Shown: positions 18,201 through 25,190 of the stretch, in pieces
How positions within the stretch are numbered: position 1 is the first letter of the stretch
Layout of the letters: each line of letters begins with the position of its first letter
NCBI GenBank assembly: GCA_035546295.1
Contig: DATKBT010000023.1
Coordinates: forward strand, 1 to 45,736
DNA: 45,736 nucleotides
Source of the DNA: DATKBT01 sp035546295
Lineage (GTDB): Bacteria; Acidobacteriota; Thermoanaerobaculia; Multivoradales; Multivoraceae
Direction: 5' to 3'
The notes under the pieces: generated by a model
The model's input: the letters and a program-made list of their open reading frames with translations, nothing else
Told to the model about the DNA's origin: nothing
Database searches by the model: none
Translations under genes and position numbers: made by a program

Positions 18201-19203
18201 GCGCCTGACCCTGAGGCACCACGACGTCGCCCTCTGCCGCGAGGGGCTCGCGCGGCTCGAGCGCGCCGCCACCGCCGGTCACTCGGCGGCCGCCGCCTAT
18301 CTCGGGAAGGTGCTGTTCTACGGACCGGGTGGGACCGGTGGCTGCGTGACGCTCGAGCCGGCGCGCGCACGGCCATGGCTCGAAGCCGCGCTCGAGGCCG
18401 AGGAGCCGGGCGCCAGCTACGACCTCGGCCTCCTGCTCCTGCTGTCGGGCGGGGCTGCCGACGTCACACGCGGCCTCGAGCTGCTCGAGGAGGCGGCCGG
18501 GGAGCCGACCGCGCTCGCCATCGAGACCCTGCACCTGGTGCGCGCGACCGGCGCCTTCGCGCCGAGAGACCCGGAGCGCGCCCGTGCCCTCCGCGCCGAG
18601 GCGGTCCGCTTCGGCTCCGACGGGATCACCTACCTGAGGCGCGAAGCCGCGTATCCGCCGGGGCGGCGATTGCTCGAGGAGGGGACGGCTCGTCTCGAGA
18701 GTCTGGTCGCCGCCGGCGACGCATCCGCGCGCTCGCTGCTCGCCGCGATCCTGCTCCAGGGCCCGTACGAGCTCCGCGATCCGGAGCGGGGGGTCCGCCT
18801 CGCGCGCCAGGCTGCCGCGGTTGGCGACGGTTGGGGAGCGCGCCTGCTCGCTGGCGCGCTCGAGGAGGGCACTGGGACCGAAGCCGACCCGCGCGAGGCG
18901 CTGCGCCTCACTCGCGCCGCCGCCGAGGCCGGAGATCCCTTCGCCATGTTCGATCTGTCGGTCGAGCTGATGAGCGGCGAACGGCTCGAGCCGGATCTCG
19001 AGGCCGGGATCGGCTGGCTCACGCGCGCCGCCGAGCGCGGGCACTGGCAGGCGATCGGCGAGCTGGCCAGGCTGTACGCCGAAGGTCGTCCCGGGATCGC
19101 GCGCCGACCCGAGCTGGCGACGCGCTGGAAGCGCCGGAGGGCCGAGCTCGGCGACGACGAGGCTCGCGGTTGGCTGCTCGCTCACGGCCACGAGCCACCC
19201 TAG
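15295..19203 (+). CDS. Large exported TPR / Sel1-like repeat protein
   Basis: A 1302-aa protein. The signal peptide runs to about residue 31 (LWIPAFAGAPLAAQ), behind GGAGG and ATG at 15295. Residues about 35-790 are degenerate TPR-type helical pairs, for example ELLERRLGRSFSQEEAELLW, HYLEALGTIEHPRDEW and AIEILEEARAALPAG. A Pro/Ala linker near 785-800 leads to a C-terminal array of Sel1-like repeats, for example DPQAARRLLERAVATGDALA, DLAAARHWLELAS, DPREALRLTRAAAEAGDPFA and LEAGIGWLTRAAERGHW. No catalytic domain is visible. Such solenoids act as periplasmic or envelope scaffolds. It stands alone, diverging from nhaC. The very high Glu/Arg/Leu/Ala content fits the local GC. Confidence 0.85.
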   Translation: MRVPRSCVAMRVLAAAATLWIPAFAGAPLAAQEPSASPSLTTLEEQLEQVFAAALAISDDEAAEPMHVLQAWGTVMMSATVLEARRAQELGRASDAEQVQDALLERWRELRPAAAGPDLMRLLQIQDQEARAPGLLELVESHPDDPLVLSQVGTTLRSLGQAARVTELLEAHAERHPTSGSAWRLLAEHYGSQQNQTLEISALVRWAEAKPDDPALIDRWLGAGLDRLEPEASARLLERFFDRPRDDPRALETCARLARVEDSPHRSAARRCVARVAGSSREDDDGARARERAIGVLAELAAAEGDWTSLLDSLEALEPEARGRALVASAYRIGAPSHCSQRIELLRAALPGAPAEGSLHSSIATAARACDQRPAARSLFLDLLESAPSDRVARVLGAWASRVNGVLRGDVPAGAAAVLEARLEREPRSGDLYRALDSVYELAGEPDRRLELLQRWMENAPDSMGSREVTALAWELAARGETGEAVGLLERRLGRSFSQEEAELLWQIYAEPAVPDDEEWPDEAAWREGLERADRWAGELIAGGEPSRAAFGHVLAARGAIFRDDLAAAERHYLEALGTIEHPRDEWVTEMLGALSDSASAERIAEIALLACEQTAMTQRHRGRGACATTLLSRSGNVEAVAEITALVGELPDDEDSLLSLAFSAQQADPELAERAWRRLLELDPMDATVWGNFAGFLAKHGRAEEIEALLAQARERFGRVPSGLLQTVGRARIASNQPEGAIEILEEARAALPAGADPAWVDADLREAYAAIGGRERMAAARASAPPAPPASLRPLDHEETAALEVSLAEADARTLLTVAEELRTGTKGRYDPQAARRLLERAVATGDALASYRLAIDRRSGAHGIAPATLAAVESMARQGDSYARLLVGTGALLGVGRERDLAAARHWLELASLPQDRRQGEPWAHHNLAYMVERGEGFEEADSDAAIEGYRRAGDLGNVASLYDFARLTLRHHDVALCREGLARLERAATAGHSAAAAYLGKVLFYGPGGTGGCVTLEPARARPWLEAALEAEEPGASYDLGLLLLLSGGAADVTRGLELLEEAAGEPTALAIETLHLVRATGAFAPRDPERARALRAEAVRFGSDGITYLRREAAYPPGRRLLEEGTARLESLVAAGDASARSLLAAILLQGPYELRDPERGVRLARQAAAVGDGWGARLLAGALEEGTGTEADPREALRLTRAAAEAGDPFAMFDLSVELMSGERLEPDLEAGIGWLTRAAERGHWQAIGELARLYAEGRPGIARRPELATRWKRRRAELGDDEARGWLLAHGHEPP

Positions 19204-19274
19204 CTCAGCTCAGCTCAGATCACGGGGCATGGACCCGGGGCCTCCTCACGTCTCGGCGCTCGCCTTCGAGGACG

Positions 19275-19610
19275 GAGACGCTCGACACCGTGCTCACCCA
19301 CCTCGCGCTCAAGGCGCGGGTGGTGATCTGCGGGGCGATCTCGAGCGGCTACACCATGGAGCAGCGCCCGGGGCCCGGCAACTACCTGATGCTGATCGTG
19401 GCTCGCGCGCGCATGGAGGGCTTCCTCGTCCTCGACTACGCCGCGCGCTTCGGCGAGGCGATCCAGGCGCTCGCCGGGTGGGTCGGCGAGGGAAGGATCG
19501 TGTTCGAGGAGGACGTCGCACACGGGCTCGAGAACGCGCCGCAGACGCTCAACCGGCTGTTCACGGGCAAGAACTTCGGCAAGCAGCTCCTCGAGGTCGC
19601 GTCCGAATGA
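19275..19610 (+). pseudogene. C-terminal fragment of an MDR-type NADP-dependent oxidoreductase
   Basis: About 111 codons read ETLDTVLTHLALKARVVICG, AISSGYTMEQRPGPGNYLML, RARMEGFLVLDYAARF, EDVAHGLENAPQTLNRLF and GKNFGKQLLEV. These match the last third of CurA/prostaglandin-reductase-type zinc-independent medium-chain dehydrogenases. The N-terminal catalytic domain and the Rossmann glycine motif are absent, and the frame upstream is the shadow of the TPR gene. It is a 5'-truncated gene lying 70 bp after that gene's stop. Confidence 0.82.
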
Positions 19611-19733
19611 TCTCGAGGTGCCGGCGGATCGGGGACCGACTGCGCGTCGGCTTCCGGACGCCTCCGCGGCAGAGGAGCCGTCGGCTCGAGGCGATGGCTC
19701 TGCGTGGCGATCAGGGCGACTGAAGGGCGCGTC

Positions 19734-19770
19734 GGAGACAACTCGGCGGAGACAACTCGGCGGAGACAAC
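19734..19770. repeat. 14-bp tandem repeat, about 2.6 copies
   Basis: GGAGACAACTCGGC is repeated at 19734-19747 and 19748-19761, then partly at 19762-19770, in a non-coding spacer. Probably slippage. Confidence 0.6.
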
Positions 19771-19840
19771 GTCGAGAGTCTGTCGCCCTGGGGATGCGAG
19801 TCGATCGACCGCCGAGCCGCGTTCGGCGAGCGATCTCCGG

Positions 19841-20557
19841 CTACTGCGCTCTCGCGAACAGGAACAGGTGCTGCGTCGGCAGCTCCTCGATCAGCTCGAC
19901 GAGCTCGAAGCCTGCCGGCTCCCACTCCTCGCGCACCTGCTCGACCGACATCCGGTGCTCGAGCTTGATGTGCGCCCCGGAGTCGTCCTCGAGCCGGTAC
20001 TCGACCAGAGCGACGCGTCCTCCGGGCGCGAGGGCTTCGCGCATGCGGGCGAGCATCGCCTCCGGATCGGCGAGCTCGTGGTAGACGTCGACCAGCAGGA
20101 TCAGGTCGACCGAACCGGCCGGGATCTTCGGATCGTCGGGCTCGGAGAGCACCATCTCGATGTTGCCGATCCCTTCCTCCTCGGCGAGACGGGTGGCGAT
20201 CTCGAGCATCTCGGGCTGGATGTCGATGCACAGGATATGGCCCTCGCTCCCGACCTTCGGCGCCATCCGCCGGGCGAAGTAGCCGGAGCCGCATCCCAGG
20301 TCGGCGACCCGGTCGCCGGGCTCGATCGAGAGCAGCTCGATCAGCAGCGAGGTGTTCTCCTCCTGGTCGCGATCGTCCCGCTCGAGCCAGGGCGCGCCGC
20401 GATACGACATGACCTCGGCGATCGGCCGGCCGCGGAACTCGTCGCGCGGCTGCGGCGGCTGCGCCCCCGCGGCGGCAGCGGAGAGCACGAGGAGCGAGAC
20501 GGCAGCGAAAACGCCGCCGAGGATCGACGGAGGGAAGCGATCGAATGCTCTTCGCAT
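19841..20557 (-). CDS. Exported class I SAM-dependent methyltransferase
   Basis: A 238-aa protein. A hydrophobic N-terminus (ILGGVFAAVSLLVLSAAAAG) suggests export or anchoring, unusual for an enzyme needing cytosolic SAM. Motif I is VADLGCGSGYFARRM, motif II has CIDIQPEMLEIA, the acidic/NPPY-region equivalent is DLILLVDVYHEL, and a post-motif is LAPGGRVALVEYR. The acceptor substrate is unknown. The start is ambiguous: a 24-bp exact tandem duplication covers the start codon, so ATG at 20557 or at 20581 (8 residues longer) are both in frame, and neither has a strong SD. It diverges from the hydrolase gene at 20679. Confidence 0.8.
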   Translation of the reverse strand: MRRAFDRFPPSILGGVFAAVSLLVLSAAAAGAQPPQPRDEFRGRPIAEVMSYRGAPWLERDDRDQEENTSLLIELLSIEPGDRVADLGCGSGYFARRMAPKVGSEGHILCIDIQPEMLEIATRLAEEEGIGNIEMVLSEPDDPKIPAGSVDLILLVDVYHELADPEAMLARMREALAPGGRVALVEYRLEDDSGAHIKLEHRMSVEQVREEWEPAGFELVELIEELPTQHLFLFARAQ

Positions 20558-20587
20558 GGGTCCATCGAATGCTCTTCGCATGGGTCC
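20540..20587. repeat. 24-bp exact tandem duplication across a start codon
   Basis: Two identical 24-bp units (20540-20563 and 20564-20587). Because 24 is a multiple of three, the leftward frame is kept and the N-terminus reads MRRAFDGP then MRRAFD again, doubling the initiation site of the methyltransferase gene. Confidence 0.85.
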
Positions 20588-20678
20588 ATCGTAGCGCCTG
20601 GCTCTGGCACGGTACGCGCCGGAGCGATGATCGCTGCGTGATACCGTGAACGGCTCATTCGACACGAGGATTCCAGCC

Positions 20679-21623
20679 ATGTGCAAGCTCGCCACCGCAG
20701 TTCTGGGGGTCTCCATGATCGCGGCTTCAGCCTCCGCCGCGGACTCCGATCTCATGGATCGGGTGAAGCACGGCTACGCCGACAGCGACGGCGTCAAGAT
20801 CCACTACGCCGAGATCGGCTCCGGGCCGCCGGTGGTCTTCATCCACGGCTTTCCGGACTTCTGGTACTCGTGGCGCCATCAGATGGAGGCGCTCGCCGAG
20901 GCCGGCTTCCGCGCCGTCGCCATCGACCAGCGCGGCTACAACCTCTCGGACAAGCCCGAGGGCGTCGCGGCATACGCCATGCCCAACCTGGTCGGCGACG
21001 TGGTGGCCGTGATCCGGTCGCTGGGCGTCGAGAAGGCGACCGTGGTCGGACACGACTGGGGGGGCGCCGTCGCCTGGCAGGTGGCCCTCAACGTGCCGCA
21101 GGTCGTCGACAAGCTGATCATCCTGAACCTCCCGCACCCGAACGGCATGACCCGGGAGCTGGCGACCAATCCCGAGCAGCAGAAGAACTCCGAGTACGCG
21201 CGGAGCTTCCAGACCAAGTCGGCGAGCGATCCCGACGTGTTCTTCGGGATGCCGCTGCAGCCGCAGATGATGGCCGGCTGGGTCACGGATCCCGAGGCGA
21301 AGAAGCACTACGTCGAGGCGTTCGAGCAGACCGACCTCGAGGCGACGCTCAACTACTACAAGGCCAACTACCCGCGCCCGCCCTACGACGAGGCCTGGAA
21401 GCGGATCCAGGAGAGCCCCGGGCCCAAGGTCCAGATGCCGGTCCTCCAGTTCCACGGGCTGAACGACACCGCGCTCAATGCCCACGGCCTCAACGACACG
21501 TGGGAATGGCTGGAGAAGGACCTCACGCTGGTCACGGTGCCGGGCGCCGGCCACTTCGTCCAGCAGGACGCCCCGGAGCTCGTCAGCGAGACGATGGTCT
21601 GGTGGCTGAAGATGCGGAAGTAG
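20679..21623 (+). CDS. Exported alpha/beta hydrolase, epoxide-hydrolase-like
   Basis: A 314-aa protein. The start is ATG at 20679 with GAGGA at 20666-20670 (a GTG at 20646 is possible but has no SD). Signal peptide: MCKLATAVLGVSMIAASASAAD. The oxyanion motif HGFPDFWYSWRHQ and the nucleophile elbow VVGHDWGG (Asp nucleophile) define the epoxide hydrolase/haloalkane dehalogenase branch. The acidic partner is probably in the LQFHGLNDTALN region, and the base is His in GAGHFVQQDAPELV. A cap domain with NYYKANYPRPPY supplies the Tyr expected of epoxide hydrolases. Its periplasmic location is inferred. Confidence 0.85.
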   Translation: MCKLATAVLGVSMIAASASAADSDLMDRVKHGYADSDGVKIHYAEIGSGPPVVFIHGFPDFWYSWRHQMEALAEAGFRAVAIDQRGYNLSDKPEGVAAYAMPNLVGDVVAVIRSLGVEKATVVGHDWGGAVAWQVALNVPQVVDKLIILNLPHPNGMTRELATNPEQQKNSEYARSFQTKSASDPDVFFGMPLQPQMMAGWVTDPEAKKHYVEAFEQTDLEATLNYYKANYPRPPYDEAWKRIQESPGPKVQMPVLQFHGLNDTALNAHGLNDTWEWLEKDLTLVTVPGAGHFVQQDAPELVSETMVWWLKMRK

Positions 21624-21756
21624 GGCTCGCTTTCCTTCGCCGGGCGGTTCGCGGAACTCGGTTCGGCGGAACTCTCACGGCCGAGGCCTGATCATGGCCT
21701 CGAACAGGGCTCCGGGAGCGCCTCGAGCTCTCCGGAAGTGAGCCTTCCCGGAAGTG

Positions 21757-21790
21757 AAAAGGCCCCGGGGCCTTCACAGGCGCCGGGGCC
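21757..21790 (-). terminator. Strong rho-independent terminator
   Basis: On the leftward strand, GGCCCCGGCGCC, loop TGTGAA, then GGCCCCGGGGCC make a 12-bp stem with one mismatch, followed at once by TTTT. It lies right after the structured RNA at 21807-21917 and has no leftward gene downstream for over 1 kb, so it ends the small transcript (or the rne message). Confidence 0.85.
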
Positions 21791-21806
21791 GGGTCGACTC
21801 GTGGGT

Positions 21807-21917
21807 GGTGGCGCTGGGTTTCCCCGCCTCTGTCCACCGACGACGCCAGTGGACCGAGGGAAAGCCGGGGAGCCTCGTCGCCACGACGAGAGTGCCTCCC
21901 GCTACGGGAACGCCACC
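21807..21917 (-). ncRNA. Candidate structured RNA (three-way junction)
   Basis: A closing helix pairs 21807-21813 with 21911-21917 (GGTGGCG/CGCCACC, 7 bp). Inside are two hairpins. One pairs 21832-21837 with 21849-21854 (GTCCAC/GTGGAC) and is extended by 21819-21824 with 21858-21863 (TTTCCC/GGGAAA) or an alternative CCTC/GAGG helix. The other pairs 21874-21880 with 21884-21890 (CTCGTCG/CGACGAG, triloop) and is extended by 21868-21873 with 21894-21900 with one bulge. All pairs are Watson-Crick. The leftward strand is favoured because a promoter (22098-22127) precedes it and a terminator (21757-21790) follows. I recognise no known RNA family. The alternative is a structured 3' UTR of the RNase E/G gene. 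Confidence 0.55.
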
Positions 21918-21946
21918 TCCGTCGAGTCCTGTTGCGTCGAAATCAC
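21902..21946 (-). CDS. 14-codon ORF behind a near-perfect SD
   Basis: AAAGGAGGTG, one of the best SD sequences in the window, is followed by a GTG that opens ISTQQDSTEVAFP and a TAG. The ORF ends inside the 5' arm of the closing helix of the structured RNA, so a ribosome on it would melt or displace that helix. It could be a leader peptide that controls folding, or an expressed micro-peptide. It is too short to test by coding statistics. Coordinates are to within a few bases. Confidence 0.35.
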   Translation of the reverse strand: MISTQQDSTEVAFP

Positions 21947-22097
21947 CAGACCACCTCCTTTCTGGGCCAGTCACAACGTGGCGGGTCCCACCCCGCCCGG
22001 CCCTCGGACCGCCCGTCTGGTCCGCCGGCCGCCGCGACGGACCCCGAAGGACCTCGCCGCGGGCTTCGACTGCGGCCGCTCGATCGCGACCGACGAC

Positions 22098-22127
22098 ATT
22101 GTCGATGGCCTCGGCACCGCTTGTCAA
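22098..22127 (-). promoter_or_regulatory. Sigma-70-like promoter for the small transcript
   Basis: On the leftward strand there is a consensus TTGACA (22122-22127), an 18-bp spacer, then GACAAT (22098-22103, 4 of 6 to TATAAT). Transcription would start near 22091, giving about a 330-nt RNA up to the terminator. It lies between the RNase E/G stop and the SD of the 14-codon ORF. Confidence 0.5.
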
Positions 22128-22188
22128 ACGGCACGCTCACCGCCAGTCCCCACCGGGACGCTGGCTGCGGTCGAGCCCGGGCCTGCTC

Positions 22189-24321
22189 TCAGTTGACCTG
22201 GGGATCGGGCGAGGGCGGCTCGGATCCGCCGGCCCGAGGCGTGGCCGGCGCGGCGGCGTCGCGGTCCCGAGGACCCGCTCCGGCCGGCTCCGTCCTGCCG
22301 TTCCCGGCGCTCGGCCCGGCCTCCCGCTCCGCGGCCGATTGCTCGGCGCCGCCGTCATTGGCCGATCCGTTGGCACGACGACGCCGGCTGCGACGCCGGC
22401 GCCGACGCGGCCGCCCGGATCCCTGCTCGGGGTCTCCGTCGGACCGATCCTCCGTCGGAGCCGCCGTCGAGGCCTTCTTCCGCTCCGCGCGCGCGCCGCT
22501 GCGAGCGGCTTTCTCCTGGCCGTCGGCGCCGTCGGCGGGCTCGCCGGGTCCCGCGCCGTCCTTCGACGCGGCACGGCGCTTGGCTCCGCTGCGCTTGCGC
22601 CCGCCGCGCCGGCGGCGTCGGCGGGACTTGGAAGGGGTCTCGGCCGCGGCCTCCTGCTCGACGTCTTCGGTGCTCTCGTCGCTGTCGTCGAGATCGTCGA
22701 TCGTGGCGAGCTCTTCGTCTTCGTCGAGCTCCTCGTCGTACTCCTCGGGCGGCTCCTCGCGCTGGCGGATCGACGCCGCCTGCGCGTGCTCGGCGGCGAT
22801 CTTGCGCGCCTCGGACGCCTCCTTCTCGAGCCGCTGGACCTCGGCGCGGTCGCGCGCGAACCAGGAGACCTCCTGCTCGCCCCGGTGGAGCCTGGGCGAG
22901 GCCACCAGCTCGATCTTGACCGTCAACTCCTCCTCCAGGCGCAGCAGCTCGGCGCGGCGGTTGTTCTGGATGAAGTCGGCGAGCTCGGGGTGGAGCTGGA
23001 CCTGGACTCCCTTCATGAAGCCCTCGGCGGCGCGCGCCTCGATTGCCCGCACGAGGTGCAGGGCGACGATCTCGGGGCTACGGATGCGGCCCACTCCCGA
23101 GCAGGTCGGGCACGCGCGGTGGGTGCGCAGGTGGATCGCCTGCTGGATGCGTTGGCGGTTGACTTCGAGCAGTCCGTTGGAGCTGATGCGGTCGATCTGG
23201 CAGCGCGCCTTGTCGGTCTTCATCGCCTCGCGCAGCACCTTCTCGACCTTGGTCTGGCTCCGGCGGTGGCGCATGTCGATGAAGTCGACGACCACCAACC
23301 CGCCGATGTCGCGCAGCCGGAGCTGGCGCGCGACCTCGGTCGCCGCCTCGAGGTTGGTCTGAACCGCGGTCTCCTCCTGGCTGCCGGCGCGGGTCGAGCG
23401 CCCGGAGTTGACGTCGATGGCGGTCAGCGCCTCGGTGGGATCGATGACGATCGACCCGCCCGAGGGGAGCGGCACGCTGCGCTCGAAGATGCGCTCGATC
23501 TGGGGCTCGAGGCGGTGTGCCGCGAACAGGGGAAGCCGCTCCTGGTAGCGGATCAGCTTCGTCTTGCTGCGCGGCATGAACGCCTTCATGTACTCCTCGG
23601 CGCGCTGGTAGGCCTCCTCCTCGTCGACCAGGACCTCTTCGATCGTGGCGTCGAGGTAGTCGCGCAGCGCCTGCAGCACGATGTCCTGATCGGAGTAGAG
23701 GAGCTTGGTCTTGCGCGACTGCCGCGCCTCGGCGCTGATCCGCTTCCACAGGCGCACGAGGGCGTTCAAGTCGCGGTTGAGCGTCGTCTTGGTCTGGTCG
23801 AGCGCATTGGTGCGCACGATGACGCCGCAGCCCTCGGGGACGGTGAGGGAGGCGACGGTCTTGCGCAGCGCTTCGCGATGCTCCTCCGAGGTCACCTTGC
23901 GCGAGACGCCGCGGGTCTTCTCGAAGGGCATCAGGACCAGGTAGCGCCCGGCCAGGCTGAGGTTGGTGGTCAGCGCGGCGCCTTTCGAGCCCTCGGGCTC
24001 GCGGGTCACCTGGACCACGATCGGCTGCCCCTTCTCGAGGACGGTCTCGATGCGCGGCTTCTGGCCCTTCTTGGGCTGGTGGTAGTAGGCGTCGGGGACG
24101 ACGTCTTGGATCGCCAGAAAGCCGTGCTTGTCGGTGCCGTAGTCGATGAACGCGGCGTTCAGGCTGGGCTGGATGTTGGCGATGATGCCGAAGTAGATGT
24201 TGCCTCGGGTGAGCCCCCGCTCACCGACATCGACCTTGAAGTCTTCGAGCGTGTCGCCGCTGGTGACGGCGACTCGAAGCTCGGCGGGGTTCTGGGCATT
24301 GATGAGCATTCGACGGGTCAC
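22189..24321 (-). CDS. rne: Ribonuclease E/G family endoribonuclease
   Basis: A 710-aa enzyme for mRNA decay and rRNA/tRNA processing. The open frame runs to 24546, but GTG at 24321 with AGAGGAA upstream is clearly the start: it puts the catalytic Asp at 303 (AIDVNSG) and 346 (VVDFIDM) and the Zn-link Cys at 404 and 407 (CPTC), the same numbers as in E. coli RNase E. N-terminal MLINAQNPAELRVAV and an S1 domain (about 36-120) follow the family order. The tail from about 505 is acidic then very Arg/Lys-rich (SRRRRRRGGRKR, RRRRRRSRRRR), resembling the RNA-binding/degradosome scaffold part of RNase E, so E-type rather than the short G-type. A long spacer upstream may hold its autoregulatory leader. 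Confidence 0.92.
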   Translation of the reverse strand: MTRRMLINAQNPAELRVAVTSGDTLEDFKVDVGERGLTRGNIYFGIIANIQPSLNAAFIDYGTDKHGFLAIQDVVPDAYYHQPKKGQKPRIETVLEKGQPIVVQVTREPEGSKGAALTTNLSLAGRYLVLMPFEKTRGVSRKVTSEEHREALRKTVASLTVPEGCGVIVRTNALDQTKTTLNRDLNALVRLWKRISAEARQSRKTKLLYSDQDIVLQALRDYLDATIEEVLVDEEEAYQRAEEYMKAFMPRSKTKLIRYQERLPLFAAHRLEPQIERIFERSVPLPSGGSIVIDPTEALTAIDVNSGRSTRAGSQEETAVQTNLEAATEVARQLRLRDIGGLVVVDFIDMRHRRSQTKVEKVLREAMKTDKARCQIDRISSNGLLEVNRQRIQQAIHLRTHRACPTCSGVGRIRSPEIVALHLVRAIEARAAEGFMKGVQVQLHPELADFIQNNRRAELLRLEEELTVKIELVASPRLHRGEQEVSWFARDRAEVQRLEKEASEARKIAAEHAQAASIRQREEPPEEYDEELDEDEELATIDDLDDSDESTEDVEQEAAAETPSKSRRRRRRGGRKRSGAKRRAASKDGAGPGEPADGADGQEKAARSGARAERKKASTAAPTEDRSDGDPEQGSGRPRRRRRRSRRRRANGSANDGGAEQSAAEREAGPSAGNGRTEPAGAGPRDRDAAAPATPRAGGSEPPSPDPQVN

Positions 24322-25190
24322 GAATTCGTTCCTCTCGCCTCGACAGGCTCCTGGCGGAGGCCGCCGCGGCCGAGATGGCCGGGCGCCTCGGCGGCGGACA
24401 GGAGAGATCGTCGGGCTGGTGGCTGTCGCGGATCGGCCCCGCAGCGAGTCGCGGTGCGCGCTCGCCGCCGAGCCGCCTTCGTGCGGCGGCCTCGGCGGCC
24501 GCACGGAGACTGCCGATCCGGGGGGCGCGCAGCGGATCGCTGCCAACGCCGCCCGACAGCGGTCGTGGGGTGTGCGCCGTGTCCGCGCCGGACAGCCCCT
24601 CGCGCTCGACGCTCGATCGACGAGCGGCGAGAGGGTGCAACGACGGAGGCAGGGCTGAAGACATGCGTCAGGTAGCGGACCGGGACGTGCTCGCGACCGG
24701 GTCGTCCGCGGACGAGGCGACCACGCCGGACCGGGAAGGTCGAGTGCGCGTCGGGCTCGTGCGTCGGAGCCGGGTGCGGTCGTGCGGTGTCATCCGGTGT
24801 GTCGAGATTCGCCTCTGCGACCCCCGGTTGACGGCGCGGCACCTGTTGGGGCTTCCGCTACGGATCCGCATCGAGAGCTGGAGCCGGGAAGCCGATGTGC
24901 CGTCTCGACCGTCGGTCGGGTAGCGGCGAGCGCTTGACGACCGTGAGAGAGACTGTAGGCCTATCCCACTGATCGCAGGAGCATAGCAGGAAAGGGCGTG
25001 CTTCCGCAGTCGCCGGGCTCTGTCTCGGTCCGAGCAACTCGCGAGAGTGGCCGGAGAACCAGCCCGATCGTCCGGTTCGAGGAGTGTCGTCGGGGCGGCG
25101 GGAGCGGGGCCGCGGGCCGGGGAGCCCGTCCGGTTGCGGCTCCAGGAGCCGCGCTGCCGGTCTCGAGCAGGCGCCCCCTCGGGGTGCAGG
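24322..25190. other. 870-bp spacer upstream of rne
   Basis: No frame here resembles a known protein and I see no tRNA or repeat. Long leaders are usual for RNase E genes, where they mediate autoregulation, but I cannot point to a specific fold or promoter. Confidence 0.35.

Noticed and set aside
21807..21917. Cobalamin riboswitch, RNase P RNA, SRP RNA or tmRNA for the structured element
   Set aside because: None of the conserved sequence boxes of these families is present in either strand.
21754..24675. 973-codon rightward frame opposite the RNase E/G gene
   Set aside because: It is the antisense of a well-supported enzyme; composition is typical of a GC-rich shadow (Leu/Arg/Gly/Ala).
24664..24923. 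86-codon rightward ORF upstream of rne
   Set aside because: No SD, no family resemblance, Arg-rich composition like other shadows.
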